Part shown: positions 10,379-21,387 of the stretch, one piece after another
How positions within the stretch are numbered: position 1 is the first letter of the stretch
Layout: every line of letters starts with the position of its first letter
Source: Ascochyta rabiei
Taxonomy: Eukaryota; Ascomycota; Dothideomycetes; Pleosporales; Didymellaceae
Assembly: GCF_004011695.2 (NCBI RefSeq)
Contig: NC_082414.1
Location: 992,001-1,056,000 of the forward strand
Direction of reading: 5' to 3'
Length of the DNA: 64,000 nucleotides
Program-made: the position numbers and the translations under genes
The notes under the pieces: model-generated
Seen by the model: the letters and a program-made list of their open reading frames with translations, nothing else
Told to the model about the DNA's origin: nothing
The model's database searches: none

Positions 10379-13300
10379 CTAGAAAAGGTCGTCCTTCGAG
10401 ACCTTTCTTCCCTTGGACTGGCTCGTTCCTTGAGTCTCCTTGAGGTAGCCCTCCATTGTTCGCATGAATTGAGGATCTTTCAACTGTGAACCATCATTAG
10501 TTGGCGTCTAGTGAATCAGATGAGTAACAACATACTGACTTGGCAATCTCAGCGTGGTGCTGCGAGCGAGTGTCCTGTGTGCTTGCTGCTCCAGTTTCGC
10601 CACGTTTGATTGCGTCAATGTCTTTTAGCTGATCGTAGAACGGGTCATCAGTGTCAATTGGATCGTTGGTAGGTTTTTTTGAGGTTGACTTCTCAGTCTC
10701 TGTGGATCCAGCAGCGTTGACGGTGTCGATAGCGGCCTCGACTGCTGCATCAGGTTGCTGCTGCTTCTTTCTTTTCTTGTGCTTGTTCTTCTTCTTCTTT
10801 GTTGGTTGAGATCCTGCGACAACACCAACAGATGGTTCTTGCGTGTCTGTTCGCTGTGCAGTTTCCTCATTGATCATAGCTAAGGACGTTAGTCGATGCC
10901 ATTGGGCGTGTGCCAATGGAGACTTGCCTATGCGAGCCTTAGAGGCCGCCAGCCCTTGCTGAATGTCTTCCTCCTCGACATCAGCGTTAGGTTCTAGGGT
11001 CTCGGTTTCTATGAGAGCCTCTTCCTTGCCCTCCCCGTTCTTCTTGATGTGTTCGTCGTGGATGCTCATGGCCTCGTCCACCTTGGCGCGTAGAGCGGCT
11101 CCGTCAGAGATGCTGCGAAAGTAAGCAAACGATTTACGAGAGGTGGTGTGGTGAAACATACAGGTTGAGAAGCTCGCTGTTATCCAAGTCGAGGAGCATA
11201 TGGGTGATTTTGCCAGCAAGCTCAGGCTGCAGCTCCTGGACCTTGGGGTAGAGTGCCTCACCGAGCGTTTGCTTCTGTTGGCCTGTGTTGATGATGCCTC
11301 TCATAGACACTAATACCGCTGCTGCTATGATTATCAGCTAGTACAGTCAAAACAGCTGCACACAGAGCTACCTTTCTGAGCTTCGAGGTCTGCAATACGC
11401 TTGAGGATCTCATTCTTGGCGTCGTCTCCGTCATCGGCATCGTCTCCATCCTCATCTGTGACCGAGCTAGACTGGTCGTCTTCGGATGAGACCCTTGGTA
11501 AGTCGTCCCAAGAGAAGTCAGAGTCGTCCTCCCCACCGCAGGCTTCATTCATGATCGAGTCGTAGTCGTGAGTGTCATTCTCCATATCGATTGGGCCCAT
11601 CCATTCCGGGTTAGGGGACCTGGGACGAAATTCCAAAGATGGCCAGACCCTACGAAGCTTCTTCTTCTTTCTTCTTTTCGCAGACTTAGAAAGGCCTACC
11701 CCTGTGGTCGCAGTAGAGATGGATTCCTTTGCGACGTTGAATGCTGTCTTGGTCCCCTCCAGGTCAGGAGACGGTGCACCCAAGGCCAGATCGTCCCCTG
11801 GTAGGTCGAACTTCACTTCCTTCTTGGTCACTGAACCGGCTTCAAGTGGGATGCTGACTGTGCTGCCGGGCTGCTTACCATGGTCATCGTTTTTGCTTCT
11901 CGCTACAGCTGCAGCGCTTGTGGCAGTAGTGTCCATTTTCTTTTCTTTGAGCTTTTCTGGCTGGTCGCAGCTGTCGACTATTCTCTTGGCTATCTTCACG
12001 GCAGATACTGGCTTCTTGGCTGGTGAGCCTGATTCAGAGACGTCCTGTGTAGGTGCAGAAGGATCTTCGACAACGGAAGAAGTCGTGCTTTTCTGAGCAG
12101 ACTCATTCTCGGCGGTGATGTCGATCTTGTCCGTGGTTCCGCTCACTGGAGCAATGCCTTTCTCTTTGCTAGATTCTCCCTTTTCGGTGGATGCGCTCTT
12201 TGCGATAAGCTTGGTCGCCGAAGCTTTTGCGGCTCTGGCCTTCTCGGCTTGCTCCTTCTTTTTCCTCAGGGCTTTTCGCTTCTGTTCCCTCTCCTTTTTA
12301 GCTTGAGCCTTGCTGGCCTTGGAGAAGGGATGAAGCGACTCGGTATGTTGAGCTCCGGTTCTCTTCGCTAATCCAGCAACATCAGGGCTTGCTGAATATG
12401 ATGCTGCCTCTGGTTGAACAGCTACCGAGGTATCGACAGCTTCCGGGTCCGCAGTCGACATGGCAGATTCTGTCACTTCTGAGCCAAGTGGATTGTTTCC
12501 TGTTACTGCAGCCATGGTATCCTTTTCAGTTGCAGGATTGGCAGTTCGTCTTTCTGAGGTGGTGTGAGGTGTAGGCGAAATATTGCCTGAGATTGAATAT
12601 TTGGTGATCTTAGGCGAGGGGGCAGTTGTACCTTGGTTCGTAACATGAAAATCGGCACCGGGCTCCACCTTTTGTTCCAGGTCAGCCTGTGACTCTGCAG
12701 CGGAGCGAAAATTAGCATCGTTCTTGAGCTCATTGTCGGAGATCAATCCTCCTACTCCAAGAGGGTCCGTAGTTACAGGAGTTCTCTTGGCTTTGTTCGG
12801 CGCTTTGGCAGTACCCTGTTTTGTGTTGTCGCTATGGGCATTGACCTTTGGGGTCTCTTGTTGGGGATTTGGGTCCGTTTTCTGCGGAGCCACTTGTTGT
12901 TGCTGGGTCTTTGAAAAAGTGCAACTGCTGTTAGATACACCCAGCGTGTAATCACCGAAAAGAGTGTAAGCGTCGGCAGCAGCCGTAGGCGATATCTCTT
13001 CCCCAGGTTTGGAGGAAGGATCCCTGTCGGTTTGAGATTGTTCGATCTGTGTTCCAACAGCGGGAGACGTTTCTTTGGCTGTGTCGTGGGCGGGTGCCTC
13101 GTCGCCCATCTCAGTAGTTTCGTTCGTGGTATTGTTTTGGGCCGCTGGTGTAGGCTCGACAGGCTTCTTCTTGTTGGGCGACTCTTGACGCTTTTTCGGC
13201 TTCGTCTTTTGTGCCTCGGGACTTCCAGCGACCGCTGACCCTTGTTGTGGCGGCTTGCCCTTTTTCTTCTTTTTGTGCAAGTCGCTTCTAGCGTCTTGTG

Positions 13301-15620
13301 GAGAGTACGACAGATTGTCTTTAGTTACTGCGTTCGTTGCTGTAGTATCGCTGCCTTCGTTAGTTGAAGGTCCACGGTTACGTGCTTCGTAATTTTTCGC
13401 ATGGCTGAAATAACGGGAATTAGAAGGTGGTCCTGCCTCGACTGCATCTCGCATCGGGACTTCGACTATATTCTGAAAGAACCGCTTAGGAACTGTGATC
13501 GAGACTGGCAGTCCACGGATGGCAGGATTGAGGATTCCGAGTGCCTGTCTGGCGATTGCGGTGGTGGAGAATCTGACTATGTTAGAACAATGAACTCAAG
13601 CGAAAGAAAGTAACTTACCCAACGAATGCATGCTTCCGATTAGGGTAGATGTGCTGTGCTTGGAAAGCGTTTCTGGTATTGATTGACTTAGGCTTAGAAC
13701 CAATCCTGTTCTGAAATAGTTCCTCCAGTTCAGCATCCTGAACATCTCCTGGCAGATTTTTGATGAAAACATCAGTTACAGTAGTATTCTGAGGGCCAAT
13801 CCAATCAATATGGCAACCGTGCTCATGATCTTGTGTAATTGCTGGATCGTCCTCACCAAGACCCTTTGGTCCAGGAAAACGGTGGCCGCTCGGTTGAGCG
13901 TTGCTCGACCTATCGTTAGTGTACTGAGTGTGATAGGGTCGGCTGCCCGGGATGGAAGCTTTACGTGGGCGACCATTTGAATTCTGAAAGCCGTGCTGAA
14001 AGCCGCCTTGATATGATTTCTTGCCAGTTTTGAAAGCCGGATTGTTACCTTCGTAGGGGTCGTACAACGCACTACCATTCCCATGCGTTTGGCTGTAATG
14101 ACGACCACCAGGGTGCCGATGACCGGTGTCGTACGGCACCATGCCAGAGGAGAAATGCATGTTTGTCATGTCTCCCATGGGTGTGGCGTGTGATGGACCG
14201 TAGGAGCCTGAAGTCTGCCGAATGTAGCCATGCATCATCGATGTGCTCTGCGTCGAGTGGAGAGGCATCATGCTGGGATGTACAATTCCAGGATGAAGTG
14301 GCTGACCTGCGATCATCCCGGGTGCCACCAGATTTTGCTCGTAAGCAAATGGTGCTGTGCTATGAGACATGTTGACCATTGGGTAGTGGATTGTCATATG
14401 CGCTGGATTGAAACGTGGTGACTGAACCATCGACAGAGAGCCTGTGGGTTGGCGAGAATAGGACCCAGAGGGGCCATAAGGCATGTTCTCGATGTACGGA
14501 CCTGATGGTATGCTCTGTTCATGCAAGCTAGACGCGGAGCGCCCCGATCTGGTTTTGGGAATGCGCAAGCCAGGGTGAACCAAGTTCAGACCACCCATCT
14601 GGTGTCCAGGAACGCCTGCAACCATGTGGCCCACAGGCTCAGTGTAGCGACCGCCTTGATTTGTCGTACCGTAAAATGGAACGTGCGGTGAGGACCGACG
14701 ACCATGATACGAAGGGACAGGCTGAGGAATAGGCATTGAAGGTGATGGAACGACAATGTGGGTTGAGGCTGTAGACATGTCAGTCTGTACTGCTGAGATT
14801 GAGATATCTGGTGGCTTGTCTCACAATTTATTCTTGTGCTCGGGGCAGTAGGCAATTTCGTCGTGCCTTTGGCCGTTGCTGGAACTTGTGCAGTGCCGTC
14901 CACAACAGGTTCCTCATGTTCCATATCCAGATGCTTAGGAACACCGACTGCAGCCTTGACCTGTAGCCTTACGCCCTTGATCTCAAGCATAGCGGCACGC
15001 ATAGTGTGCGCAACATGCCAAAGAAAGATGGGGGGGTACTCTTGCTGCTCGCCGTTGACGAAGATGTTATCCACAACCGAGAGATGATTGTTCGTATCGT
15101 AGAGATCAGTCATGTCACCACCGACAATGCAAAGACGCTCAGGATGCACTCTCGACCAGTCTTGCGCGTACTTCTTCGCTCGAACGTAGACATCGTACTC
15201 GATGAACCGCAGCAGTTCTTTGCAGAACGATTCTGTCTCGAGATGGATGTCTTCCTCGTCCCAAAGGTCACCGATCTGCCATCCGGCTTGTGGGAAAATG
15301 CACAGATACTGCTGAGGGTATTTGTGGCGCCACATACCTGCAGCAATGAGAACGCCCTGGACCATATCGCTGCGCGCAATGACCGGTGCATACGGCGGGC
15401 CCTGAAGCTTGCGCGGCGCTCGCCTGCCGAGATCTGTACTGAACATCGCGCTTCCAGGGCCCAGCTGCGGCTCCACAACTGCGGTGGAGTTTGGTGCTGG
15501 TGGTGAAGTAATGGTCTTGTCTGAACCTGCAGATGATACCGCTGACCGGTTTGAATGATTGAGCGCCATTTCGTCGCTCGAAGTCGCGACCACCGGAAGC
15601 GGCGCGAGTACGTCGCCCAT
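10379..15620 (-). CDS. Large RNA-binding protein with one RRM and a C-terminal MLLE (PABC) domain
   Basis: Six exons read in phase: 15620-14825, 14768-13619, 13572-11372, 11324-11162, 11112-10536 and 10483-10379 (introns of 56, 46, 47, 49 and 52 nt), giving 1663 residues. In order: an N-terminal region with an unrecognised folded-looking segment (about residues 50-210, WRHKYPQQYLCIFPQAGW, ERLCIVGGDMTDLYDTN); a long Pro/Gly/Ser/His/Met-rich stretch; an RRM at about 593-682 (RNP2 VFIKNLP, RNP1 KHAFVGFS, split by intron 2); a low-complexity Lys/Ser/Thr/Glu region; an acidic patch; an MLLE domain at about 1400-1460 (TLGEALYPKVQELQPELAGK, MLLDLDNSELL); and a Lys-rich tail. MLLE domains of poly(A)-binding protein bind PAM2 peptides. 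Pab1 itself has four RRMs and is half this size, so this is not Pab1. A role in mRNA handling is inferred. The start could also be 10 codons upstream. Confidence 0.82.
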
Positions 15621-16312
15621 ACTGGTGTGAACGGAGAGAAGAAGATGCAAAGCGTACAGAAGCTAAGAGAAAGAGTCAAGCTACAGCAGCTTCAAAATAG
15701 CAGCTGCATACTGTAGGACGCCGGACGCCAGAAGGAGACAGAGAGGTGAAGGTTGTTTCTGCGATTTCAAGAAGGCTACAGAGGTGGGAGTGGGAAGCTG
15801 GAGCTGATTGACCACCAAGAGGGAAAGTGCAGTCTTGGCGGATCCAGGAAATGGAGGTGAAGGTAAGGATGTCAACACCACACGATCTGACCAATAGACA
15901 GATAGCACTGAGCGCCTCCATCCTGCGTTGTAATTGAACTGTATGCTTATAGAACGATAAGCATCATTTTGATCAGACGGACTGGCTACTAGCGGAAGCA
16001 AAAATACAGGCCTACAAACATGGGAGGCGGTGAACTAGGAGAACAGCACATAAGCGACACAAGAAAGTCTGAATTGAGATGTTTTCGGGGACTGGCATAA
16101 AAGCAATGCACTCAGTCGATGCGCAGGTGCCCGTCGCTTAGCTGCATGTGCTGAAGCATAGAGCAGCGGTGAGAGTCCTTGCGGTCTCGACAAGAGAACA
16201 GGCAGTCTCGAAAAGAGAACAGTCAAATTGAGCAGCGCAAAAGACCTTACTGGAGGAAACAGATTACCAACCTTGAGTCAAATGCTTCTGTTGTTCTACG
16301 ACAAAGCACAGC
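15621..16312. other. Intergenic, upstream of the RRM-MLLE gene
   Basis: Presumed promoter and leader of the RRM-MLLE gene and the 3' side of the Fmp46-like gene. No other gene recognised. Confidence 0.5.
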
Positions 16313-16866
16313 CTACTTCTTCTCGGCCGAGATATTCTTCAGCAAGGTGAGAATCTCTGACTCGTTATCGCCAGCAACTATAAGTGTGCGTCAGCAATCC
16401 GTGCGAACGAGACAAGGTGCAAAGTAAGCATACCGGCCTTGCCCTGATTCCAGTCTACAACCAGCGGTCTCTGGAACGCATCTCCGTCAGCCTTCAACCG
16501 CCTCAGCGCATCTGTCTCATCTTTTGCTCCCTGGATGACCCTTCCGACAGCGCTGGGCCCACCCAGGTATTCCAGGATGTTCTTTAGCTGATCTGCTGTA
16601 GGAGGTGCCTCTGTGACATCGAGCTCGAATTCGGTTCTCTCTGCCTTGTTCTGCGCATCGTGGGGGCTAGCTTGGTCTTCGGTGGCGGTTGCAACGGACT
16701 GAGCATTCGCCTGCTTGAGGATGGTGTGCGCACGTAGAGAGGCCTGGCTGGAGGGCTTGTGGAAGAGGGTCACGACATTCTTTGCGCCGTGCTTGGAAAC
16801 TGTCAGCAATGCATCATGGGGCTCAATTAAGGAGAAAGGTACCTCGCCGAAGATTCGCTTGAACAT
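16313..16866 (-). CDS. Fmp46-like mitochondrial redox protein (DUF1687)
   Basis: Exon 1 is 16866-16434 and exon 2 is 16377-16313; the 56-nt intron has a GTATGC donor and a TATAG acceptor, and the product has 165 residues. It matches the DUF1687/Fmp46 family, thioredoxin-fold proteins found in mitochondria of fungi. Recognisable pieces are the N-terminal MFKRIFGEVPFSLIEPHDAL, the middle ADQLKNILEYLGG and the C-terminal VVDWNQGKAV joined across the intron to AGDNESEILTLL. No CxxC pair is present. The biochemical role is not established. It lies only 140 bp from the left inverted repeat of the Fot1-like element, which therefore sits in its upstream region. Confidence 0.8.
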
Positions 16867-17006
16867 TTTTGGTAATTGGGGGTTGGTGAGTATCGGGCAG
16901 TTGGAACGCTTTGTTTGTTAGATGGTAGAGCTTGGATGGAGCTTGGGCAGCTGATGAGTTGAGGCTGGATGTGACGTAGATCGCTTGGTCGGAGCTTAAT
17001 GCCATA

Positions 17007-17060
17007 ACGTGTTTCACCAGTAAGCGGCCAACACCAGTATCCGGCCAACCCCACCAAAAC
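17007..17060 (+). repeat. Left terminal inverted repeat (54 bp)
   Basis: Begins ACGTGTTTCACCAGTAAGCG and ends CCCACCAAAAC; every base is matched by the reverse complement of 18786-18839. Confidence 0.97.
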
Positions 17061-17309
17061 CAGCCTAACTTGGCGTGCAATTACTCCACAACCACGCAGT
17101 TGAATTAAGTAAGGTTTTAAAGCATAATAGATTAGATAGCTCTATATTAAGTCCTGTTGTGGCCTTGCACGTGGCATTTGCTACACGTTAGTAGTGCTCG
17201 CTAACGCTGTGGGGCAGCGTTAACCTAGGCCTCCTCCTTAACCACATTATTAGCCTATAAGACTAGTAATTAAGCTTCCTTAACCTATAGAGCTCCCCTA
17301 TGTGCTATA

Positions 17310-18715
17310 TACTATCTATGCTTTTAACACTTATATTACTAGCGTTAATTTAAAGTATATAGCTTAGTGTTCTCCTAAGTTAAGATTATTACTAACTATA
17401 TTATAAGCTAACAACCCTTAATAAGCTGGGATATAGCTTAACTAGTTAGACTCTATAACTGATACTTAAGGAGATCTTATATAAGGCAAGCTTGCTGCTG
17501 AAGCTGGTTAACTGTACGTGGTGTCTCTGCTGTCTACAGCCCTGCTGGTCCTACTGCTGTCCCTGGTAGTAATAGTGTTCTAATAACAGTAAGGCATAAC
17601 AGGACACGCTCTAGATTAAATAGGATAAGCCCTGTTGCTTAAAATCCAGCCTTAATATTGCTCTCTAATAGAGCAGTTGGTCTAATCCTTAGGTATATCT
17701 ATAGGAAGTCAAGCTTATTAACATAGAAGATGCTTTAGTAGGCAAGCTTAGACACCTTATGTCTATACACCACCTTAAGAGGAGAGTAGCAGCTAACGTC
17801 TAGTAGCTAGAGAAGGTGTAAGGTGTAAGGAGGCATATAGAGGGTAATAATTATATTGTTCTTACAGTACTAATTAAACTTAGGTGTAGTATAGCTGCTG
17901 TAACTGTTAAGGATAAGTAGCTAATAAGCACCTAATAAGCGAGTCTGTGTGTGCCTGTTAAAGTGCTTTACCTAGTCAAGGCCTAGCTTATCTGTTGTCC
18001 AGCTGTTGTCACTAACAGCAATAGTCCAGTCAGGTGGGAGGTCTTAATACCAGCTAGCCTAGTAGAGCTTCCCTGCTAGTATAAGGAAGGGTGGGATAGA
18101 CCAACCTAACGCGTTAACACACTTAATTGTTGTTACCTACTTGTAATTGCCTGGCTGAACAACAGTAGCGCGTCTAACTGTGTTAGAGCTAGTAATAACC
18201 TTAGATGTTAAGGCAACACCTATTATAAACCTAGTCTTATTAAAGTTGTAGATGTCCTTATTAGGTATCCTATATATAAGGCGTGTCTCCTCTACTAGCC
18301 TAAACTACGCGCTAATCCTGACAGGATCTTTACAGCGTGCCCTTTATAAATAGAATTTCCTATTCTACTTTATCTAGAGTTCTGGCTGGCGCTTAATAAA
18401 GCGTGCTACCTAGTTCTTGCCTAGTAAAGGAGGAGGAGGATTTTAGCTGTAGGCAGTAAGGAGAGTGTCTGCTATTTGTTGTACATTAATAATCTAGGGT
18501 AGAAATCTACAACAATTAAGGTCTAAGATCTACTAAATAAGGGACTGCTCTTTAACAGGGCTAAGCTTAAGGTTGACAGACGTTGTTGCGTCTTTTGACT
18601 TAATGCCCTAGAGGCGGCAGCGGAGCGTTGTACGAGGCACCTGGTAGAGCAAAGCAGCCCTATTTTTTAACTAAACGCGTCCTAATTTAATAGCAGAGGT
18701 AGCAAGAAGGCATCT
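17310..18715 (-). pseudogene. Degenerate Fot1/Pogo transposase
   Basis: Translating the minus strand in one frame gives a recognisable DDE-superfamily transposase. Near 18600-18500 it shows the N-terminal HTH-type region (VPRTTLRCRL, LKLSPVKEQSL); around 18420 the CENP-B-like motif GKN-stop-VARFIKRQPEL; then DIYNFNKTRFIIGVA, VTSSN-like and VVQPGN segments, NALGWSIPPFLI, LPPDWTIAVSD, WTTDKLGL and near 17800 HLL-stop-LLDVSCYSPLK; the C-terminus near 17600 reads ATGLILFNLERVL. In-frame stops fall largely where the family has Trp or Gln (TGG or CAG to TAG), the change expected from C-to-T mutation on either strand. The gene cannot make a protein. Confidence 0.9.
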
Positions 18716-18785
18716 ACCCTCTGTAAGGGAGGCTTAAGTACGTTGTGGTTGAGCCATCACAGTTGGGATGAAAGAAGTTTGACGC

Positions 18786-18839
18786 GTTTTGGTGGGGTTG
18801 GCCGGATACTGGTGTTGGCCGCTTACTGGTGAAACACGT
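18786..18839 (-). repeat. Right terminal inverted repeat (54 bp)
   Basis: Exact reverse complement of 17007-17060, followed by TA. The match stops at the 55th base on each side. Confidence 0.97.
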
Positions 18840-18841
18840 TA

Positions 18842-19322
18842 GTCGTAAAGCTGACCAACCGGATCTGCAACCCACTCCTCCGCCAGATATGTATAGCTAT
18901 TGCGGGGGTATGTACGTTACTTCGATGTGCATGTGAAACATTGAGCTAGCAGTGATAGCATAGAACTCACTTTAGGAAAGCTACTGACCGCAACCCTCAC
19001 TTCCACCGACAAGCGTGTTTCACAATAAGCAGACACAACAGCAACGCAGAACAAAATAAAGTGGGTTTGAGTCACAGAAGGCTATATTTCGTGATGTAGC
19101 CGTGCAAAAGCCGAATGTACATTTACGCCATGAGTATGCCCCCATCATCCCAAAGTGTGGGATCTTGCTGCTGCGGGGTGGCGTGCGTGGCAACGCCCAC
19201 CTGATACGGAGATTCCCACTCCCTCTGATCCAGAGTCATAGCTAGCCCGAGGAAACCGAATTCATGACAGAAACATCTAGCTCATCGTGCTCGTTCCAAA
19301 CGCCCTCTCGTTACTGAGTTGT
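18842..19322. other. Intergenic
   Basis: Between the transposon and the 3' end of the eS30 gene. Nothing recognisable. Confidence 0.5.
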
Positions 19323-19758
19323 TTACGAGGTGGGGTTAGGGTTCATCTACGCCCGGTCAGCATTTATGTTTTCACCCGGGACTTTCATTTCCACTGACCT
19401 TCCTCTTGCCGCCGGTCATGGTGACGTTGACGAAACGGCGGGTGTAAGTGAGCCTCTTCTTGGCGCGGCCCTTGGGGGTCTTCTTCTTCTCCTGGGGCTC
19501 AACCTATTTCCAGCGTGTCAGCCTCCAGCTCATGCATTCGTCCATCTTCACCACGTCTTGCGTCGTCATTGTGTCCGTCATGAAAGAAATCGGGTTGGGT
19601 CGGTGTTGCGGTCGATGTGCAAGCGGATGCAGATGTATAAGCTTACCTTGGCTGTGGCATGTTAGTACTGATCTTGTGTCGCATTCGAAGAGTTATGACT
19701 TACGAGTCTGAGACTTGACCTTTCCGGCACGTGCGAGGGATCCGTGAACCTTACCCAT
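19323..19758 (-). CDS. RPS30: 40S ribosomal protein eS30
   Basis: The small-subunit ribosomal protein eS30 in four exons: 19758-19704, 19651-19647, 19503-19399 and 19346-19323; the product has 62 residues, the usual length. The sequence is nearly invariant in fungi: [18 protein letters not shown], then Pro-Lys, then [35 protein letters not shown] and MNPNPTS. Unlike the animal gene it has no ubiquitin-like fusion. Exon 2 is only 5 nt (CCAAG) between a normal AG acceptor and a GTAAGC donor; it completes a proline codon and supplies the lysine of the conserved SQTPKVE. Skipping it would bring a stop two codons later. Introns are 52, 143 and 52 nt. Confidence 0.95.
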
Positions 19759-20628
19759 GATTGCGGTTGATGGGTTTGATGAGTTGGCGACTGTTGGTTC
19801 TGTGTGGCAAATCGCAGGTCAGCTGTGTTCTATTGTCGAAAAACCGTGTGCGAACGGCGCGAAAAAAGGTTTTTGTTGCAAGGTTCGTTTGTGGATTCCG
19901 TCGAAGATGCGCTCGTGCGGGTGGGATACGTACAGGTTGGCGATGCGGTCGTGGGTGTCGATGACTGGCGGCGGCAATGATGAGTACGACTGGATTTCCC
20001 GTTCGTGTGCATTAACCGAGATCACATGATCCTGGGTCTCCAAGCTCGTCTTGGCGCTGCGGTGTGGCAATCTCACCAGCCGCAGAGAAACATAAATATA
20101 AGTGCGTCCGTTCAAACCTTTGAGGAGATTCAATAGTAGATTTATAGAAGCAACACAAATCACAAATGCCGGAGTGGCATTTAGTCTTCTCAGCTGTTGA
20201 AGGCTTTCAAGACCACTAGACATCGTTGATCGAGGGCAGCTGCGTCCGAGCTTTTCTGCAATCAGATCTGTCTTATCAGATTGAACGGGTGAACATCAAA
20301 CAATGGACGCGCATCTGGTTCGCGACCACATCCCGCATGCGCTACCAATCTGGCAAGCGTCACGATGCACTTTGATGTGGGAACTTTGCAGGGCCTTGAC
20401 GACTCTCTAGCTCCAACGTGGTTCTATAATCCTTGAGCCCGGATGGGATCGTGTAGCCGGCACCCACCGCCTGCAGAACCGCGTGATGCACCTGTTTGTC
20501 CCGCTCGAAGCATCGTTTGACCTCCTACACCACACTGGTGACAGCATCCTAGCTACTATCTAGTAGATCAGCGTGCTCTAGTTTGACCATCTTTCAGTTG
20601 TACAGCATCGCATACTCTGTCCAGCACC
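19759..20628. other. Divergent intergenic region eS30 / CREG-like
   Basis: 870 bp between divergent genes, presumably holding both promoters. No defined element is claimed. Confidence 0.5.
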
Positions 20629-21387
20629 ATGTATCTCTCACCAGCTCTCTTCTCCCTTATCTCTCTAGCCTCGGCCTCCAACCTCCCATCACCACAGCGC
20701 CTCTTCACGAATCCCCCGCCTCACCACGATGCCGGCTTCACGATTCCCACCGTTCATGAGTCCGCCGTCCAAGCACGCCGGATTCTACGCCTCGAAAGCA
20801 TCGGCACACTCTCCACCGTCTTCCCATCCAGCTCGCACCACGCCACCGAGAACCGGCCTGCTGTCGATGGCGCGCCCATCGGGCTGATGGACTACTTTGG
20901 CGACTGCGAGCCCGACACTGGCAACCCGACCATCCTCGCCATCACCATCGCGACGTCGTTCAAAAACGTCGATGCCGGGTCCAACATCACGCTGAGCATG
21001 CGCTGGCATCCACAGGACAACGTGTGGCGCAGCCCAGCATCGCTGCCACGCTTCTCGCTTGTGGGACACCTGGAAGATATCAGCGCTGACGAGGTCAGTA
21101 AGCAGAATCTTACGACGTGCTTTGTCAAGTACCATCCCGATGCTGCGTGGTGGCTGCCTGGAAATCGTATCCACGAGAGCAAGTGGGTGAGGCTGGTCGT
21201 GGACGAGGTGTACTGGATTGGAGGCTTCGGTGATCGTGCATATATTGGCTGGATCCCTACCAAGGAGTGGTACAGCGTGACCCCGGAGGAGATCGAGGCC
21301 GTCAGGCTGCCGGGTGAGAAGAAGAGCGGGTGGGACAGCTGGAAGTCTTGGGTCGGACTTGGTGGTGAGGAGACGTTTGAATTGTGA
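20629..21387 (+). CDS. Secreted CREG-like / pyridoxamine 5'-phosphate oxidase-fold protein
   Basis: An intronless gene for 252 residues. The N-terminus MYLSPALFSLISLASASNLP is a signal peptide with cleavage near residue 17. The mature protein fits the CREG-like split beta-barrel family (Pyridox_oxidase_2): AVQARRILRLESIGTLSTVF, GLMDYFGDCEPDTGNP, ITLSMRW, PRFSLVGHLEDIS, the FVKYHPDA segment and a C-terminal WIGGFGDRAYIGWIP. In CREG proteins the flavin site of true PNPOx enzymes is blocked, so catalysis is doubtful. N-glycosylation motifs (NITL, NLTT) agree with secretion. Function in fungi is not established. Confidence 0.85.
   Translation: MYLSPALFSLISLASASNLPSPQRLFTNPPPHHDAGFTIPTVHESAVQARRILRLESIGTLSTVFPSSSHHATENRPAVDGAPIGLMDYFGDCEPDTGNPTILAITIATSFKNVDAGSNITLSMRWHPQDNVWRSPASLPRFSLVGHLEDISADEVSKQNLTTCFVKYHPDAAWWLPGNRIHESKWVRLVVDEVYWIGGFGDRAYIGWIPTKEWYSVTPEEIEAVRLPGEKKSGWDSWKSWVGLGGEETFEL

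Larger units (their letters stand above)
17007..18839 (-). mobile_element. Fot1/Pogo-type (Tc1/mariner superfamily) DNA transposon, inactivated
   Basis: An 1833-bp element bounded by perfect 54-bp inverted repeats and by a TA dinucleotide on each side (17005-17006 and 18840-18841), the target duplication expected for Tc1/mariner elements. The interior encodes one transposase reading frame on the minus strand, interrupted by many stop codons but without obvious frameshift. The interior is rich in TA and AG/CT steps, as left by RIP, whereas the inverted repeats are not visibly mutated. Size and structure recall the Fot1-like elements of Dothideomycetes such as Parastagonospora, but no family name is assigned. 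Confidence 0.92.

Noticed and set aside
10379..11372. Separate Pab1-like gene formed by the MLLE exons
   Set aside because: The exon before (ending at 11372) and the MLLE exon join in phase over a normal 47-nt intron, and there is no start codon or promoter-sized gap between them.
19504..19646. Box C/D snoRNA in the second eS30 intron
   Set aside because: The 143-nt intron has CTGA-like and ATGA-like words, but no proper paired C (RTGATGA) and D boxes with a terminal stem.
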